This document shows, in pieces, positions 7,308 through 16,984 of a stretch of 64,000 nt of DNA. The translations under genes were made by a program, and so were the position numbers. Position 1 is the first letter of the stretch. Each line of letters starts with the position of its first letter. This DNA comes from Fibrobacter sp. UWR4. Its GTDB lineage: Bacteria; Fibrobacterota; Fibrobacteria; Fibrobacterales; Fibrobacteraceae. The stretch covers positions 1-64,000 of the forward strand of contig NZ_QGDU01000014.1 of the NCBI RefSeq assembly GCF_003149045.1, read 5' to 3'. Below the pieces are notes generated by a model that did not search any database, had not been told where the DNA came from, and saw only the letters and a program-made list of their open reading frames with translations.

Positions 7308-7428
7308 AGCCGGGGCGTTGCGGGCGCGGCGTATGAGCGCCCACCTTGGTGGCCATACGCACTAAGCAACAAGTTGCTAAGTGCTGTCCGCCCGCAGTGG
7401 GGGTAGCGGAAGCCCCCTGGGTGGGGGC
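7308..7428. repeat. Multibranched structured element between leuS and DUF3800
   Basis: GCGGGCG (7320-7326) pairs with CGCCCGC (7389-7395) and encloses two hairpins. The first is GCGTATG/CATACGC (7329-7335 with 7354-7360) with an inner CCACC/GGTGG. The second is AGCAAC/GTTGCT (7365-7370 with 7373-7378). A GGGGG/CCCCC hairpin follows (7399-7417). No conserved protein is encoded. I recall similar sequence recurring in Fibrobacter genomes, so a dispersed element is likely. Confidence 0.5.
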
Positions 7429-7435
7429 ATAGAAA

Positions 7436-7455
7436 AAGCCCGCCGAAGCGGGCTT
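7436..7455 (-). terminator. leuS terminator
   Basis: AAGCCCGC (7436-7443) and GCGGGCTT (7448-7455) form an 8-bp stem with a 4-nt loop. On the minus strand five T follow. It lies about 60 nt past the leuS stop. Confidence 0.8.
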
Positions 7456-7514
7456 GATTATAAGGGCGGGAGGGCTGAAGCGAGGGGGATTCCTCCCCCA
7501 CCTCAACCGAACCT

Positions 7515-10202
7515 TTACTTCACCACGATATTCACCAGCTTACCCGGCACGGCAATGACCTTCACGACGGTCTTGCCAGCAGTAAACTCCTGAACGCGTT
7601 CGTTAGCCATGGCGAGAGCTTCCAAAGCAGCCTTGTCCATGTCCTTGGCGACATTTGCCTTGGCGCGGAGCTTGCCGTTCACCTGGAACACGACTTCAAC
7701 GGTGTTTTCCACAGCCTTGCTTGCGTCAGCTTCAGGCCATGCCACGTTGGTGAGGGATCCTTCGTGACCGAGAATGCTCCACATTTCTTCGGCGATGTGG
7801 GGTGCGAAGGGCTGCAGGAGCTTTACGAAGGTTTCGCAAGGTTCGCGGTAGCGCTTGTCCATCTTCATCATTTCGTTGTTGAAGATCATCAGCTGGCTGA
7901 TAGCGGTATTGAAGCTCATGTTTTCAATGTCGCTTGTGACCTTGATGATGGACTGGTGCATAATCTTCTGGATTTCTTCCGGAGCGGCTTCGTCAACGAA
8001 GACGGGAGCTGCATCGTCGTCACCCACCACAGAACGCCATGCGCGGCCCAGGAAGCGGTTCATGCCTTCGATGCCCTTGGTCTGCCAAGGCTTCACGGCA
8101 TCCAGAGGACCCATGAACATTTCGTACAAACGAAGGCTGTCTGCACCGTAGTCGCGAACCACGTCGTCCGGGTTCACAACGTTCTTCAGGGACTTACTCA
8201 TCTTGGCAACGATCTGCTTCAGTTCGATGTCGGTACCCTTCTTGAAGAACTTGCCGTTCTTTTCTTCCACTTCGTCGGTGGGAACCTTGGAGCCGGCTGC
8301 GTCTTCGTAAGCGAAGGCAAGAATCATGCCCTGGTTAAAGAGCTTCTGGAAGGGTTCGTCGGTAGAGACGAGGCCCAGGTCGAAGAGGACCTTGTGCCAG
8401 AAACGGCTGTACAGCAAGTGGAGCACAGCGTGTTCTGCACCGCCCACATAAAGGTCGACAGGCATCCAGTACTTTTCGAGTTCCTTGGCCAGGAATGCGT
8501 CGCCGTTGCAGGCGTCGATATAGCGGAGGTAGTACCAGCAGGAACCAGCCCACTGCGGCATGGTGTTGGTTTCGCGAACACCCTTACGGCCGTTAGCGTC
8601 AACCACGTTCAGCCATTCAGTTGCGTTGGCCAGCGGAGACTGACCGCCGTCACCCGGCTTGTAGTCCTGCAAGTCCGGCAGCTGCACGGGGAGTTCTGCA
8701 TCGTCGACGGTAGAGATTTCGCCATCTTCCCAGTGGATAATCGGGAACGGTTCGCCCCAGTAACGCTGACGGCTGAAGAGCCAGTCACGGAGCTTGTAGT
8801 TCACGGTAGCCTTACCGATCTTGTTGGCTTCCAGCCATTCGATCACCTTAGCCTTGCCAGCTTCCTTGTTGAGGCCGTTGAGGCAGAGGGTGTCATTCTG
8901 GCTGTTGATGTAGGTGCCGTCGGCAGCCCAGCATGCTTCGCCAGCGAGAACCTGGGGCTTCACGTCTTCCGGGCAGGATGCGTCCGGTTCCATGATGCAG
9001 ATAACAGGCAGGTTGAACTTCTTTGCAAATTCGAAGTCACGAGTGTCGTGGGCGGGCACTGCCATAATAGCGCCGGTGCCGTAGCCAGTCAAAACGTAGT
9101 CAGCCACCCAAACCGGAATCTTGGTGCCGGTCAGCGGGTTGATGGCGTAGGAGCCAGAGAACACGCCGGTCTTTTCCTTGGCCAGTTCGGTACGGTCCAG
9201 GTCGCTCTTGAGGGCGGCGGCGTGAACGTAGGCTTCCACAGCTTCCTTCTGTTCCGGAGTAGTGAGGGTCGGAACCAGCTTGTGTTCAGGAGCCACCACC
9301 ATGTAGGTTGCGCCAAACAGGGTATCGCAACGGGTGGTATAGACGCGGAGCTTGTTTTCGGTGGGCTTGCCGTTTGCATCAGCGATTGCGAAATCCACTT
9401 CTGCACCCTGGCTCTTGCCGATCCAGTTCTTCTGCATGTCCTTCACACCCTGGGGCCAGTCAAGCTTATCGAGGCCCTTCAGCAAGCGGTCGCCATAATG
9501 CGGAATGCGCATGAGCCACTGCTTCAGGTTACGGCGTTCCACTTCCTTGGTGCCGCACTTTTCGTGAGAACCGTCGTTCAAAACTTCTTCGTTAGCGCAA
9601 ACAATCTTGCAGTGCTTGCACCACCAGACCTGAGCGTCGGCATAGTAAGCGAGACGCTTGGAGTCCTTGAACTTGCGAACTTCTGCTGCACCCTGAGCCT
9701 GAACGTCGGCGGGAATGGGCAGTTCTTCAATGGGGCGGCCCTTCTGCTGTTCATCATCGAACCAGGTGCCGTAAAGGCGCTTGAAGATCCACTGGGTCCA
9801 CTTGTAATACTTCGGGTCGGTGGTGTTCACTTCCTTTTCCCAGTCGTAGGAGAGGCCAAGGCGCTGGATCTGACGGCGGAAATTATCGCAGTTCTTCTTG
9901 GTGGTGATTGCCGGATGGGTACCGGTCTGAATAGCGTACTGTTCTGCAGGCAGACCGAAGGCGTCCCAACCCATGGGGTGCAAAACGTTAAAGCCCTTGC
10001 TGCGCTTGTAGCGGCAAATGATATCCGTTGCGGTGTAACCTTCGGGGTGACCAACGTGAAGGCCCGCGCCACTGGGATACGGGAACATGTCCAGGCAGTA
10101 GAACTTGGGCTTGGACTGATCGGTGCCAGTCTTGAAGGTCTGATGTTCAGCCCAGTAAGCCTGCCACTTGGTTTCAATTTCTTGCGGATTATACTTTGCC
10201 AT
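7515..10202 (-). CDS. leuS: Leucyl-tRNA synthetase
   Basis: This 895-aa class I synthetase charges tRNA-Leu in the cytoplasm. The HIGH-type motif appears in [20 protein letters not shown], the KMSKS loop in [12 protein letters not shown]. The CP1 editing domain lies between them ([14 protein letters not shown] and [15 protein letters not shown]), and the bacterial C-terminal domain ends the protein. Start: the ATG at 10202 ([10 protein letters not shown]...) has AGAGGT about 9 nt upstream. The open frame extends 12 codons further without support. It is the only complete leuS here. Its last ~840 bp are repeated, degenerate, at 2767-3607. Confidence 0.97.
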   Translation of the reverse strand: MAKYNPQEIETKWQAYWAEHQTFKTGTDQSKPKFYCLDMFPYPSGAGLHVGHPEGYTATDIICRYKRSKGFNVLHPMGWDAFGLPAEQYAIQTGTHPAITTKKNCDNFRRQIQRLGLSYDWEKEVNTTDPKYYKWTQWIFKRLYGTWFDDEQQKGRPIEELPIPADVQAQGAAEVRKFKDSKRLAYYADAQVWWCKHCKIVCANEEVLNDGSHEKCGTKEVERRNLKQWLMRIPHYGDRLLKGLDKLDWPQGVKDMQKNWIGKSQGAEVDFAIADANGKPTENKLRVYTTRCDTLFGATYMVVAPEHKLVPTLTTPEQKEAVEAYVHAAALKSDLDRTELAKEKTGVFSGSYAINPLTGTKIPVWVADYVLTGYGTGAIMAVPAHDTRDFEFAKKFNLPVICIMEPDASCPEDVKPQVLAGEACWAADGTYINSQNDTLCLNGLNKEAGKAKVIEWLEANKIGKATVNYKLRDWLFSRQRYWGEPFPIIHWEDGEISTVDDAELPVQLPDLQDYKPGDGGQSPLANATEWLNVVDANGRKGVRETNTMPQWAGSCWYYLRYIDACNGDAFLAKELEKYWMPVDLYVGGAEHAVLHLLYSRFWHKVLFDLGLVSTDEPFQKLFNQGMILAFAYEDAAGSKVPTDEVEEKNGKFFKKGTDIELKQIVAKMSKSLKNVVNPDDVVRDYGADSLRLYEMFMGPLDAVKPWQTKGIEGMNRFLGRAWRSVVGDDDAAPVFVDEAAPEEIQKIMHQSIIKVTSDIENMSFNTAISQLMIFNNEMMKMDKRYREPCETFVKLLQPFAPHIAEEMWSILGHEGSLTNVAWPEADASKAVENTVEVVFQVNGKLRAKANVAKDMDKAALEALAMANERVQEFTAGKTVVKVIAVPGKLVNIVVK

Positions 10203-10238
10203 TTTTAAGATACCTCTTGCGAATCGTCCTGAAAACAA

Positions 10239-10282
10239 GATCCTTCGACTTCATGCCTACGGCATTTCGCTCAGGATGACAC
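10239..10282. repeat. REP-like repeat
   Basis: GATCCTTCGACTTCATGCCTACGGCATTTCGCTCAGGATGACAC is a known style of intergenic bacterial repeat, with GATCC...GGAT arms and inner ATGCC/GGCAT. It lies just upstream of leuS. Confidence 0.55.
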
Positions 10283-10311
10283 GCGGGATAAATTTTACGG
10301 CGAAAAGATAG

Positions 10312-10347
10312 AAAAAAGGAATCCCGCCTAGCAGGACTCCCTTTTTT
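10312..10347. terminator. Bidirectional terminator
   Basis: An imperfect stem flanked by six A on the left and six T on the right. It can terminate the lipoprotein gene on the minus strand. Confidence 0.65.
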
Positions 10348-10371
10348 GAAAGCACATAAACCACTCTGTTG

Positions 10372-10935
10372 TTATTCTTCCTTGCATTCGCCATTAGCAG
10401 CAAGTTGGCAAACGGGTTCCCATTCTCCCGCTTCTGTGTAAACATACATTACGTTAACACCTGGAATTCCAAGGGTGCCTTCTGTGCCCGACGATACATA
10501 AACAACGCAGGTATCCCCCACCTTCGTATCTTCCTTGGTGCACTGTTCACTTACACTGGGGCCAGCAGGTTTTCCCGTTTCCTTCCACACGCCGTCATTG
10601 CAAATAAAATAATAGTCCGTATGAAATCGGCCGCTATAAACAGTAAAAGTATCCACCACACCTTCGTTTTCTGCAGTACAGGATTCTACAGGATCACGAT
10701 ATTCAGACGGTTGCCATGTTCCATCTGTACAGCGGTAATACTCATCTGTCCCCCCAACCTTATCGCTCTTAACAGTTTTATAGCTACCCTCTTCACCACA
10801 TTTTTCCGTGGTTTGGGGAAGGTCATTTGACGCAGAAGATGACGAATCGTCACCACAGGCGGCAAGTGAGAAAACTGCCCCAGCAACAAAAGTTGCACAG
10901 GCCATATAATTCAAAAGACTGCGTAATCCTCGCAT
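10372..10935 (-). CDS. Small lipoprotein with cysteine repeats
   Basis: The 187-aa product has a signal peptide with lipobox LAAC (about residue 27) followed by DDSSSSAS. It has three or four copies of a short cysteine module (EYYRCTDGTWQ, YYFICNDGVWKE) of the sort seen in the larger lipoproteins of this window. Beyond outer-membrane or periplasmic anchoring, the function is unknown. AGGAGG sits 4 nt before the ATG, one of the strongest ribosome-binding sites in the window. It is divergent from the beta-barrel gene at 11021. Confidence 0.8.
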   Translation of the reverse strand: MRGLRSLLNYMACATFVAGAVFSLAACGDDSSSSASNDLPQTTEKCGEEGSYKTVKSDKVGGTDEYYRCTDGTWQPSEYRDPVESCTAENEGVVDTFTVYSGRFHTDYYFICNDGVWKETGKPAGPSVSEQCTKEDTKVGDTCVVYVSSGTEGTLGIPGVNVMYVYTEAGEWEPVCQLAANGECKEE

Positions 10936-11008
10936 AATTCCTCCTAAATTTTCATGCAGTTAATATACAAAGCAACCATTTCACACACCACCTTTTACGA
11001 AAAAAAGT

Positions 11009-11014
11009 TATAAT
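11009..11014 (+). promoter_or_regulatory. -10 box placed for a leaderless start
   Basis: TATAAT ends 6 nt before the ATG at 11021, and there is no Shine-Dalgarno sequence. No clear -35 box is present at 17 nt. Confidence 0.45.
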
Positions 11015-11020
11015 TCAAGT

Positions 11021-11971
11021 ATGATGAACCGCAAAACCTCTTGCACAGCACTTTCCGTTCTAACCCTATCCCTTTTGGGGGCAACCGACCGCACTTTTGC
11101 CCAAGGGGTTTTTGAAGGTTCCGGTGAAGAGGAAACCTCTTCTAATTGTGTGGGAGATGGTTGCGGCATAGATTTTCCTGCGCCGCAGGATGAAACGCAA
11201 GTAACGGAAACAAGCGATGGTTCCGAGACCGTTTCTGAAGAAGCACAAGCAGACGATCAAAAAATTGCAAGCGATTCCACCCAGCAGGCCCAGGATAGCG
11301 CAGCCGTCGCCCATCTGGATGACGAAGAAGATGCCCGCGAATATTTCGTGGAATCCTCCAGCGAGTACAAGGCTCGTAAGGAAGGTTTCTCCCGCCGTAT
11401 CCAATTCGGCGTTCGCGTAGGCGGTGGCATCAACCTGCCCTTCGGGGATAATGACGGCTGGAATCTCGGTTTCGGATTTGGTGGGGGCATCGCCGCAAGA
11501 CTGCCCCTTACCAGTGGAGGCCTTGGGGTCGCCGCTGGATTGGAATTTGGTTACCGCCAATTCCATTACGAAGGCAAGACGGAATTCAGCAAGGACGAAG
11601 CAACCGTCAGCCAAATGCTTTTTGAAATTCCGGTCACCTTGCAGTACGCCTTCGACGATGAAGGATTCTTCTTTGGCGTAGGTGGCGATATCCAGCTCAA
11701 AATGCAAGGCGAATCCGACTTCACGCAAAAGATCGACACCGACCAGGTCCACGCCAAGGACAAACGTCACAACACACTACCCACTACAGGTGTGGAAGCT
11801 GGTGCAACAGCCATCCTGGGTTTCGCCTTTACCAGCTGGTGCCAGATGGATGTTCGCGGAACATTCAACTTCACGAACTTGCTGGACCAGGACGTCATTG
11901 CCGAATCCAGCCTGATGGATACCGCTCTCCACATGCTCCACTTGAACGCAGGCTTTACGATTCTTCTCTAA
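11021..11971 (+). CDS. Outer-membrane beta-barrel protein, paralogue A
   Basis: The 316-aa product has an N-terminal signal peptide ending near TFAQG, then an acidic, low-complexity linker (to about residue 110). The C-terminal barrel domain has alternating hydrophobic strands (FGVRVGGGINLPFGDND, EIPVTLQYAFDDEGFFFGVGG, LHMLHLNAGFTILL). It resembles the OMP_b-brl (PorT-like) families. The next gene is a clear paralogue with the same layout. The role is unknown, perhaps structural or envelope attachment. Confidence 0.75.
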   Translation: MMNRKTSCTALSVLTLSLLGATDRTFAQGVFEGSGEEETSSNCVGDGCGIDFPAPQDETQVTETSDGSETVSEEAQADDQKIASDSTQQAQDSAAVAHLDDEEDAREYFVESSSEYKARKEGFSRRIQFGVRVGGGINLPFGDNDGWNLGFGFGGGIAARLPLTSGGLGVAAGLEFGYRQFHYEGKTEFSKDEATVSQMLFEIPVTLQYAFDDEGFFFGVGGDIQLKMQGESDFTQKIDTDQVHAKDKRHNTLPTTGVEAGATAILGFAFTSWCQMDVRGTFNFTNLLDQDVIAESSLMDTALHMLHLNAGFTILL

Positions 11972-12010
11972 AATAGGAGCGATTTGTTCCGTTTTTTTCG
12001 AAATTCGTTA

Positions 12011-12048
12011 ACTTATGCGAATATTTTCGCATAAGTAAACTTTTTTTT
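12011..12048 (+). terminator. Terminator of paralogue A
   Basis: ACTTATGCGAA (12011-12021) and TTCGCATAAGT (12026-12036) form an 11-bp perfect stem with a 4-nt loop. Eight T follow after AAAC. Confidence 0.8.
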
Positions 12049-12107
12049 AGGGGCGTTTTCATACCGATTAAAATATCTTTAGGTTCGAGTGTGTTCTAAC
12101 CTTTTTT

Positions 12108-12113
12108 TATTAT
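12108..12113 (+). promoter_or_regulatory. -10 box placed for a leaderless start
   Basis: TATTAT ends 6 nt before the ATG at 12120. No Shine-Dalgarno sequence is seen. A weak TTCGAG lies 18 nt upstream. Confidence 0.4.
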
Positions 12114-12119
12114 TTCGTC

Positions 12120-12932
12120 ATGAAATTTTTTAAACTGCCTATTTTAGCTCCCGTCGTCCTGGCTTTGTCCCTAAACGCCTTTGCTCAGGATGATGATGGA
12201 GAATGGGTCTCCGCCGAAAGCGCACCGGAAGCAACCGAATCTGCTCCGGCTTACGACGGCTCCACCGATAGCGAATTCGCAAACGATGAAGAGTACGCCA
12301 GCGCATACGCCCGTTATAAGTCCGAAACCACCAAGAAATCCGATATTAACCGTCAGCGTAACGAAGGCTTCTCCCGTACGGTGATGCTCGGCGTTCGTGC
12401 ACAGGGCGGTATCAACACCTTCTATGGCGATGGTTCTGACGGCTGGGGCATGGGTTTCCAGGGCGGAGCAGGTCTTATGCTCAAGATGAACCTGGGTATC
12501 AAAAACCTGAGCCTAGTTCCCGAACTGACTTTCAACTACCGTCGCTACAATTTCGAAAAGGATATGGGCGTTTACACGAACGAATCCCAGATCGACATCT
12601 ACATGTTCGAAATTCCCCTGATGGTGCGCTACACCTTCGAAGACTACAACCTCTTTGCAGGCCTGGGCGTGAATTTGGGACTTAAGCTGAAGGGAACATC
12701 TGAATTCAGCAGCAGTGGCGGCACCCGTTACAACACCGTGGCAACCTCCGGTATGGAAGTTGGCGGCGCTCTGGACCTGGGTTACATGCTGACCCGTTTC
12801 GTCCATATTAACCTTCGCTTTGTCGCTTGCTTCACTAGCCTGCTGAACGACGCCCTGGTTGCAGAAGAGCTCTTCTACGAATCCAAGCTGAACACACTCT
12901 ACACCACCTTCGGCGTCAGCTTCTTGTTCTAA
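12120..12932 (+). CDS. Outer-membrane beta-barrel protein, paralogue B
   Basis: The 270-aa product has a signal peptide (…LSLNAFAQDDD), an acidic linker rich in Ser/Glu/Ala to about residue 75, then a barrel domain. It aligns along its length with paralogue A (GVRAQGGINTFYGDGSDGWGMGF against GVRVGGGINLPFGDNDGWNLGF; EIPLMVRYTFEDYNLFAGLG against EIPVTLQYAFDDEGFFFGVG). A local duplication is the simplest origin. The two genes have separate promoters and terminators. Confidence 0.75.
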   Translation: MKFFKLPILAPVVLALSLNAFAQDDDGEWVSAESAPEATESAPAYDGSTDSEFANDEEYASAYARYKSETTKKSDINRQRNEGFSRTVMLGVRAQGGINTFYGDGSDGWGMGFQGGAGLMLKMNLGIKNLSLVPELTFNYRRYNFEKDMGVYTNESQIDIYMFEIPLMVRYTFEDYNLFAGLGVNLGLKLKGTSEFSSSGGTRYNTVATSGMEVGGALDLGYMLTRFVHINLRFVACFTSLLNDALVAEELFYESKLNTLYTTFGVSFLF

Positions 12933-12956
12933 AAAAAAACATAAACAATTTGAAAA

Positions 12957-12991
12957 TAGCCCGCAGCTCAAACTGCGGGCTAATTTTTTTT
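12957..12991 (+). terminator. Terminator of paralogue B
   Basis: TAGCCCGCAG (12957-12966) pairs with CTGCGGGCTA (12973-12982), followed by eight T. Confidence 0.9.
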
Positions 12992-13022
12992 GCTTATAAA
13001 GTCGAGAAGGAGCTTGTGTTAT

Positions 13023-16000
13023 TTACAGGCTGCGGAGTTTCTGGAGTTCGCGCTTGATGAGTCTGCGTTCCACCCCAAAGAAGCTTTCATTTCCTTCGAT
13101 GGCATCCTTATAGACGGCCATTGTCAGCTCCGGTTCATTGGCTAGGAGCGACAGCACGATGCAGTTTCTCAGGAACAGTTCGTCCATTGCCCGCATTTCG
13201 TAGCTATCGTAGAACTTGGCAATATGGATGGCAGCCTGAGCATAATCCTTGGCGCGGGCGGCTTCCATAATGTTGAACTCATCACGGAAGGAGGCGGGCA
13301 ATCTGTTTTTCTGAACCAGCTCACGAACCTTCATGTATACTGTATTGGTATCGCGAGCTTCCAGCGGAATTCTGCGGATCCATTCCACATATTCATCACG
13401 GAACTTCTGGAACTCAGCCGACTTTTCAAGTTCCTGCAGGTAGGCGCTTTCAACTTCTCCTGTGGTATCCGCAGAGTCAGTTCCTGCAACCACAGCGGAA
13501 TCCGCCTTGGCGGAATCTGCCACCACGTTTTCAGGAACTCGGGCGGAACCATCCTGCGAAATCTTCTCAGATTCCTTCAGCAGGTATTCCGCATAGTTCA
13601 ACAGGCCTCGGGCCACAAAGGGATCGGCACCCTGCTTCAGCATGGCATCCACGCGGGCGGCACGGCGGGGCTCGTTATCCTTGGGGTCAAGGTACTGTTG
13701 CCAGCAGACTTCACAGGAGTCGAACATCTGGACAATGTGAGCCTCGGAGTGAGTGAAGCGGGCTTCCTCGGCGCGGTTATCCACCATGGGGACAAATACG
13801 CTATTGGGCTCCACACCATCCAGCAAGGCGGAGACCATCTTGTTGGTGAACAGGAAGTTTCGTTCACCGAAGAATTCAGGCTCGCGGTGAATGCGATTGA
13901 ATTCGTTCACCAGGGCAGTATCCGTACTGAAGCGTCCAATGCCCTTCTGGAAAACGGGCTGGTCGCTGGCGATCATGATAATGTCCGGTTCATCGGTAGA
14001 CTTATAGAGGCTGACATAGGGGAAGTTCTTGTCCATAGCCTTCAGGATATTCAGGAACATCAGGTCATTAAATTCGTAGGTCTGAATCCACTGTACCCAA
14101 AGTCCGCCCGGCTTCATGTAGCGGCGCATCTTGGCATAGAATTCATCAGCGAAGAGGCCTGCCACACCGCTCACCCAGGGATTAGACGGCACGCTAATAA
14201 TCATGTCGTACTGACGGCGATTGGTGTGGAAGAAGGTAGTGGCGTCATCAATAAAGATGTGAATGCGGGGATCGTCGTAACCGCGGTTGTTCCAGGGATA
14301 GAAACCCTTGGCCAAGTCCATCATGGCCTCTTCAATTTCCACGCAGTCGAAATCCTTCAACAGCGGGTCAGAAAGCAAGTAATGGGCGCCCATACCGCTA
14401 CCAAAGCCCACCATGGCGGCATCATAAGGCTTGTCCATCACAGCCATAGGCATGAAGGCAGTTGCAGCCTGAGTCAGTTCATCGCTTGAAATAGGAGCCT
14501 CGCGATCCTTGCTCATGCTGGCGTCAGCCTTACCATTAGTCTTCACATAGAAATGCACAGGAGATTCATGGAAGCTGATGGTTGCGGTCTTTCCATCGAT
14601 GACACGAATCTTTTCATCCGGATGCAAGTTCTTGTATGCACGGAAAGCGCCGGAGGTAATGAGGGAGGGATCGAACTTCACAAAGATCGCAGGCAGCACC
14701 ATCATGGCGGCCACCACATAGAACATGACGCTACGGCGCCAGCGCTTGCGATAAACGGCAATCAGGATGAAGCCAATGGCAAAATCCAGAATAGCCGCAA
14801 GAACCAAGGCGCCCTTCAGCTGGAGGAGCGGCAACAGCAAAAGGCCACCGCCGGCGGAACCGATAATGGAGCCAAGCGTATTCCAGCCATACACCTTACC
14901 GATGGGAGCTTCGCTCTTGAAAGCGCGGGTAAGAATCAAGGTAATCAGCGGAAGCGTCATGCCAGCAAAGAAGCTGGTGGGCACCATCCACAACAGGGAC
15001 AGAGCGTACTTAAACAGGCTCCAGCAAACGTATCCATCTGTCGTAGGATTGAAAATCTGGTTGGCCTCGTTCATCATGGCCCAGAAAGGCTGATGGAAGT
15101 ACAGCGTACAGAGCGCAAAGAACGCCATGAAAATCTGAGCCAAAGAAAGGACAATGAGGGAGTCCTTCTTCAAAAGCTTACCACTGCAGGCGCTACCCAA
15201 TGCAAGACCCAGAATAAATGCGGAAAGCATCTGGTCGAAGCTATGGCTGGAAGAACCCATCAGGAGGGACAATAGACGAGTCCAGACAATTTCGTACACG
15301 AAAGAAGTCAAGCCCGTAATGGCAGCAATCCAGAGCCAAGTATTCTTGTGGGGCATGGGCAAGTTATGCTTTGCCACATAATCTTCGTTAGGATCTTCTT
15401 CGTCTTCACTTTCTGCGGTATGAACGGGAGAAGTGGTAAGGCCAATAAAACTAAAGATAGCAGCCAGCAGGAAGTTAATACCCGCAGCAACACAAAGCGT
15501 AGCGTGGTTACCCACGTTAGGAATCAGCAGGTAGCTTGTTGCCAGAATACCGATGGCAGAACCCAAGCTATTGGTGAAGTAAAGCATGGGAAGCGAAACT
15601 TCCGCACCGCTCTTGCGCATGAGACCCGCAGCAATGAAGGGGAACGTCATACCCACCGCAATGGCAATGGGAAGCGTGGAACCTGTGGCCAGAAGCACCT
15701 TCACGATTTCTGCCCCACGGGAACTTAAGCCTGCGGTAAACTCGGAAGTGAAGAATATTCCCGTCAGGAGATTGTACAGCGGGTGGTACGCCACACCGCC
15801 AATACCGATGGCAAGTTCCACCAGGCCGTAACCCAAGAGCGGACGCTTCGTCTTTGTGACCAGCTTGCCAGCCACAAAGCTACCGATGGCAAGGCCACCC
15901 ATGTAAATGCAGAGGGTCAGCACCTGACCATAGCTGGAATGACCCAGGAAAAGCTTAAGATAACGTGCCCAGGAGCCTTCGTAAATCAGGCCTGCAAAAC

Positions 16001-16037
16001 CAGACAACGCAAATAGAAAATAAATGAGAATATTCAT
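13023..16037 (-). CDS. Membrane-fused spermidine synthase-like protein
   Basis: The 1004-aa product joins a multi-pass membrane region (two blocks, about residues 1-200 and 230-450) to a spermidine-synthase/methyltransferase-like domain (about 520-740). The latter has the AdoMet-binding GFGSGMGAHYLL, CVEIEEAMMDLA and the DDATTFF/DMIISVPSNPWVSG motifs. A Ser/Ala-rich linker and a helical tail (about 850-1004) follow. This matches the 'fused MFS/spermidine synthase' family. The product is unproven, as such fusions may act on small amines or lipids at the membrane. It is 46 nt downstream of the P-II-like gene and may be read through with it. Confidence 0.8.
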   Translation of the reverse strand: MNILIYFLFALSGFAGLIYEGSWARYLKLFLGHSSYGQVLTLCIYMGGLAIGSFVAGKLVTKTKRPLLGYGLVELAIGIGGVAYHPLYNLLTGIFFTSEFTAGLSSRGAEIVKVLLATGSTLPIAIAVGMTFPFIAAGLMRKSGAEVSLPMLYFTNSLGSAIGILATSYLLIPNVGNHATLCVAAGINFLLAAIFSFIGLTTSPVHTAESEDEEDPNEDYVAKHNLPMPHKNTWLWIAAITGLTSFVYEIVWTRLLSLLMGSSSHSFDQMLSAFILGLALGSACSGKLLKKDSLIVLSLAQIFMAFFALCTLYFHQPFWAMMNEANQIFNPTTDGYVCWSLFKYALSLLWMVPTSFFAGMTLPLITLILTRAFKSEAPIGKVYGWNTLGSIIGSAGGGLLLLPLLQLKGALVLAAILDFAIGFILIAVYRKRWRRSVMFYVVAAMMVLPAIFVKFDPSLITSGAFRAYKNLHPDEKIRVIDGKTATISFHESPVHFYVKTNGKADASMSKDREAPISSDELTQAATAFMPMAVMDKPYDAAMVGFGSGMGAHYLLSDPLLKDFDCVEIEEAMMDLAKGFYPWNNRGYDDPRIHIFIDDATTFFHTNRRQYDMIISVPSNPWVSGVAGLFADEFYAKMRRYMKPGGLWVQWIQTYEFNDLMFLNILKAMDKNFPYVSLYKSTDEPDIIMIASDQPVFQKGIGRFSTDTALVNEFNRIHREPEFFGERNFLFTNKMVSALLDGVEPNSVFVPMVDNRAEEARFTHSEAHIVQMFDSCEVCWQQYLDPKDNEPRRAARVDAMLKQGADPFVARGLLNYAEYLLKESEKISQDGSARVPENVVADSAKADSAVVAGTDSADTTGEVESAYLQELEKSAEFQKFRDEYVEWIRRIPLEARDTNTVYMKVRELVQKNRLPASFRDEFNIMEAARAKDYAQAAIHIAKFYDSYEMRAMDELFLRNCIVLSLLANEPELTMAVYKDAIEGNESFFGVERRLIKRELQKLRSL

Positions 16038-16083
16038 GGCGTAAATTTATACAAATTATGCCACGATAGATGCAAACAAATGT

Positions 16084-16560
16084 TTAAGCGTCGTCTTTCT
16101 TATCGGACTTCTCAGACCGTACAATGGACGCCATTTTCTGCGTGAGGCGAGCCGCAATGGACGTAGCCTCATCCTTGTCTTCAGACTTTTCAGCAGCGGC
16201 CTTCTCTGCGGCGGCGGCCTTGGCGGCAGCGATCGCTTCGGGTTTCCAAGGGGTGAGACCCACAACGTTATCTACCGGCAGGGAGAAAGCTATGCCCTGG
16301 CCCATGGTATCGAGGCCCGCTTTCTGATAGAGGGCGTGGAGAACATCATCCTTGATCTTTGAATCCACCAGAATCATGACTATTTCCTTTTCCGGCTGGA
16401 TTGCGATCTGGAACAGGGATTCCGCTTCCTTATTGGCCGTACCACGGGCATTGAGGATCGTACCACCACGGGCCCCCGCTTCCTTGGCGGCGTCCATGAC
16501 AGCATCCGAAAAACCGGCGTTCACAATACAGAAAATTACTTCGTGCTTGAATCCGTTCAT
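16084..16560 (-). CDS. P-II-like regulator with Ala/Lys-rich tail
   Basis: The 158-aa product has a P-II ferredoxin-like fold in its first ~110 residues (EVIFCIVNAGFSDAVMDAAKEAGARGGTILNARG, then KEIVMILVDSKIKD). An Ala/Lys/Glu-rich extension follows. In the family GARGGTI lies where GlnB/GlnK carry the flexible T-loop, and no Tyr51-type uridylylation site is obvious. The start overlaps the upstream P-II gene by 4 nt (ATGA). It probably gates the DUF1538 membrane protein in response to a nucleotide. This role is inferred from context. Confidence 0.8.
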   Translation of the reverse strand: MNGFKHEVIFCIVNAGFSDAVMDAAKEAGARGGTILNARGTANKEAESLFQIAIQPEKEIVMILVDSKIKDDVLHALYQKAGLDTMGQGIAFSLPVDNVVGLTPWKPEAIAAAKAAAAEKAAAEKSEDKDEATSIAARLTQKMASIVRSEKSDKKDDA

Positions 16561-16976
16561 TTTTCATTTCCCCGAACCGCACCGCGGTTATCGCTTAAAA
16601 AATTAAAGATAGACTTTCCGATGACGCTTGCCATGGGGATGGTATATGCAATCCCCTTGCCACCCACGATGGTGTTGAACTTTTCTTCCAGGCTTTCCAG
16701 GGCCGCCTTCAGCTGTTCTTCGCCAATGATGCTGAAAATAACGGCACGGTCAGAATCCGTAAGACCCATGGCGGAAGCGATTTCACGGGGAGCAGTTCCC
16801 TTACCGTAAATTACCATCTGCATATTCACGCCAAAGGACTGAATATGGTCCATGTAGAAGTCCGCCTTAGTACGGCTTACCACCGTTATCAGGACCTTCA
16901 GCTTGTTCATGGACACATGGGAATGTCCATCCTTTGCAGGGGCAGTTCTTCGTATGTACTTTCTAAAATCAGCCAT
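16557..16976 (-). CDS. P-II-family regulator
   Basis: The 139-aa product has the P-II fold: KLKVLITVVSRTKADFYMDHIQSFGVNMQMVIYGKGTA, then RAVIFSIIGEEQLKAALESLEEKF and GKGIAYTIPMASVIG. It precedes a second P-II-like gene with a 4-nt overlap and follows the DUF1538 gene by 8 nt. Two P-II-like proteins with one transporter-like membrane protein form a conserved-looking cassette. Ligands are unknown. Confidence 0.8.
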   Translation of the reverse strand: MADFRKYIRRTAPAKDGHSHVSMNKLKVLITVVSRTKADFYMDHIQSFGVNMQMVIYGKGTAPREIASAMGLTDSDRAVIFSIIGEEQLKAALESLEEKFNTIVGGKGIAYTIPMASVIGKSIFNFLSDNRGAVRGNEK

Positions 16977-16984
16977 AGTCCACC

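Noticed and set aside
7189-7506. Small proteins encoded in the 7.2-7.5 kb gap
   Set aside because: The frames translate a palindrome-rich element and have no start signals.
7764-10208. 814-aa open frame antisense to leuS
   Set aside because: It mirrors leuS codon use on the opposite strand, has no ribosome-binding site or recognisable domain, and leuS is certain.
13224-15728. Long open frames antisense to the spermidine-synthase-like gene
   Set aside because: They are low-complexity translations of the complementary strand of a clear gene.
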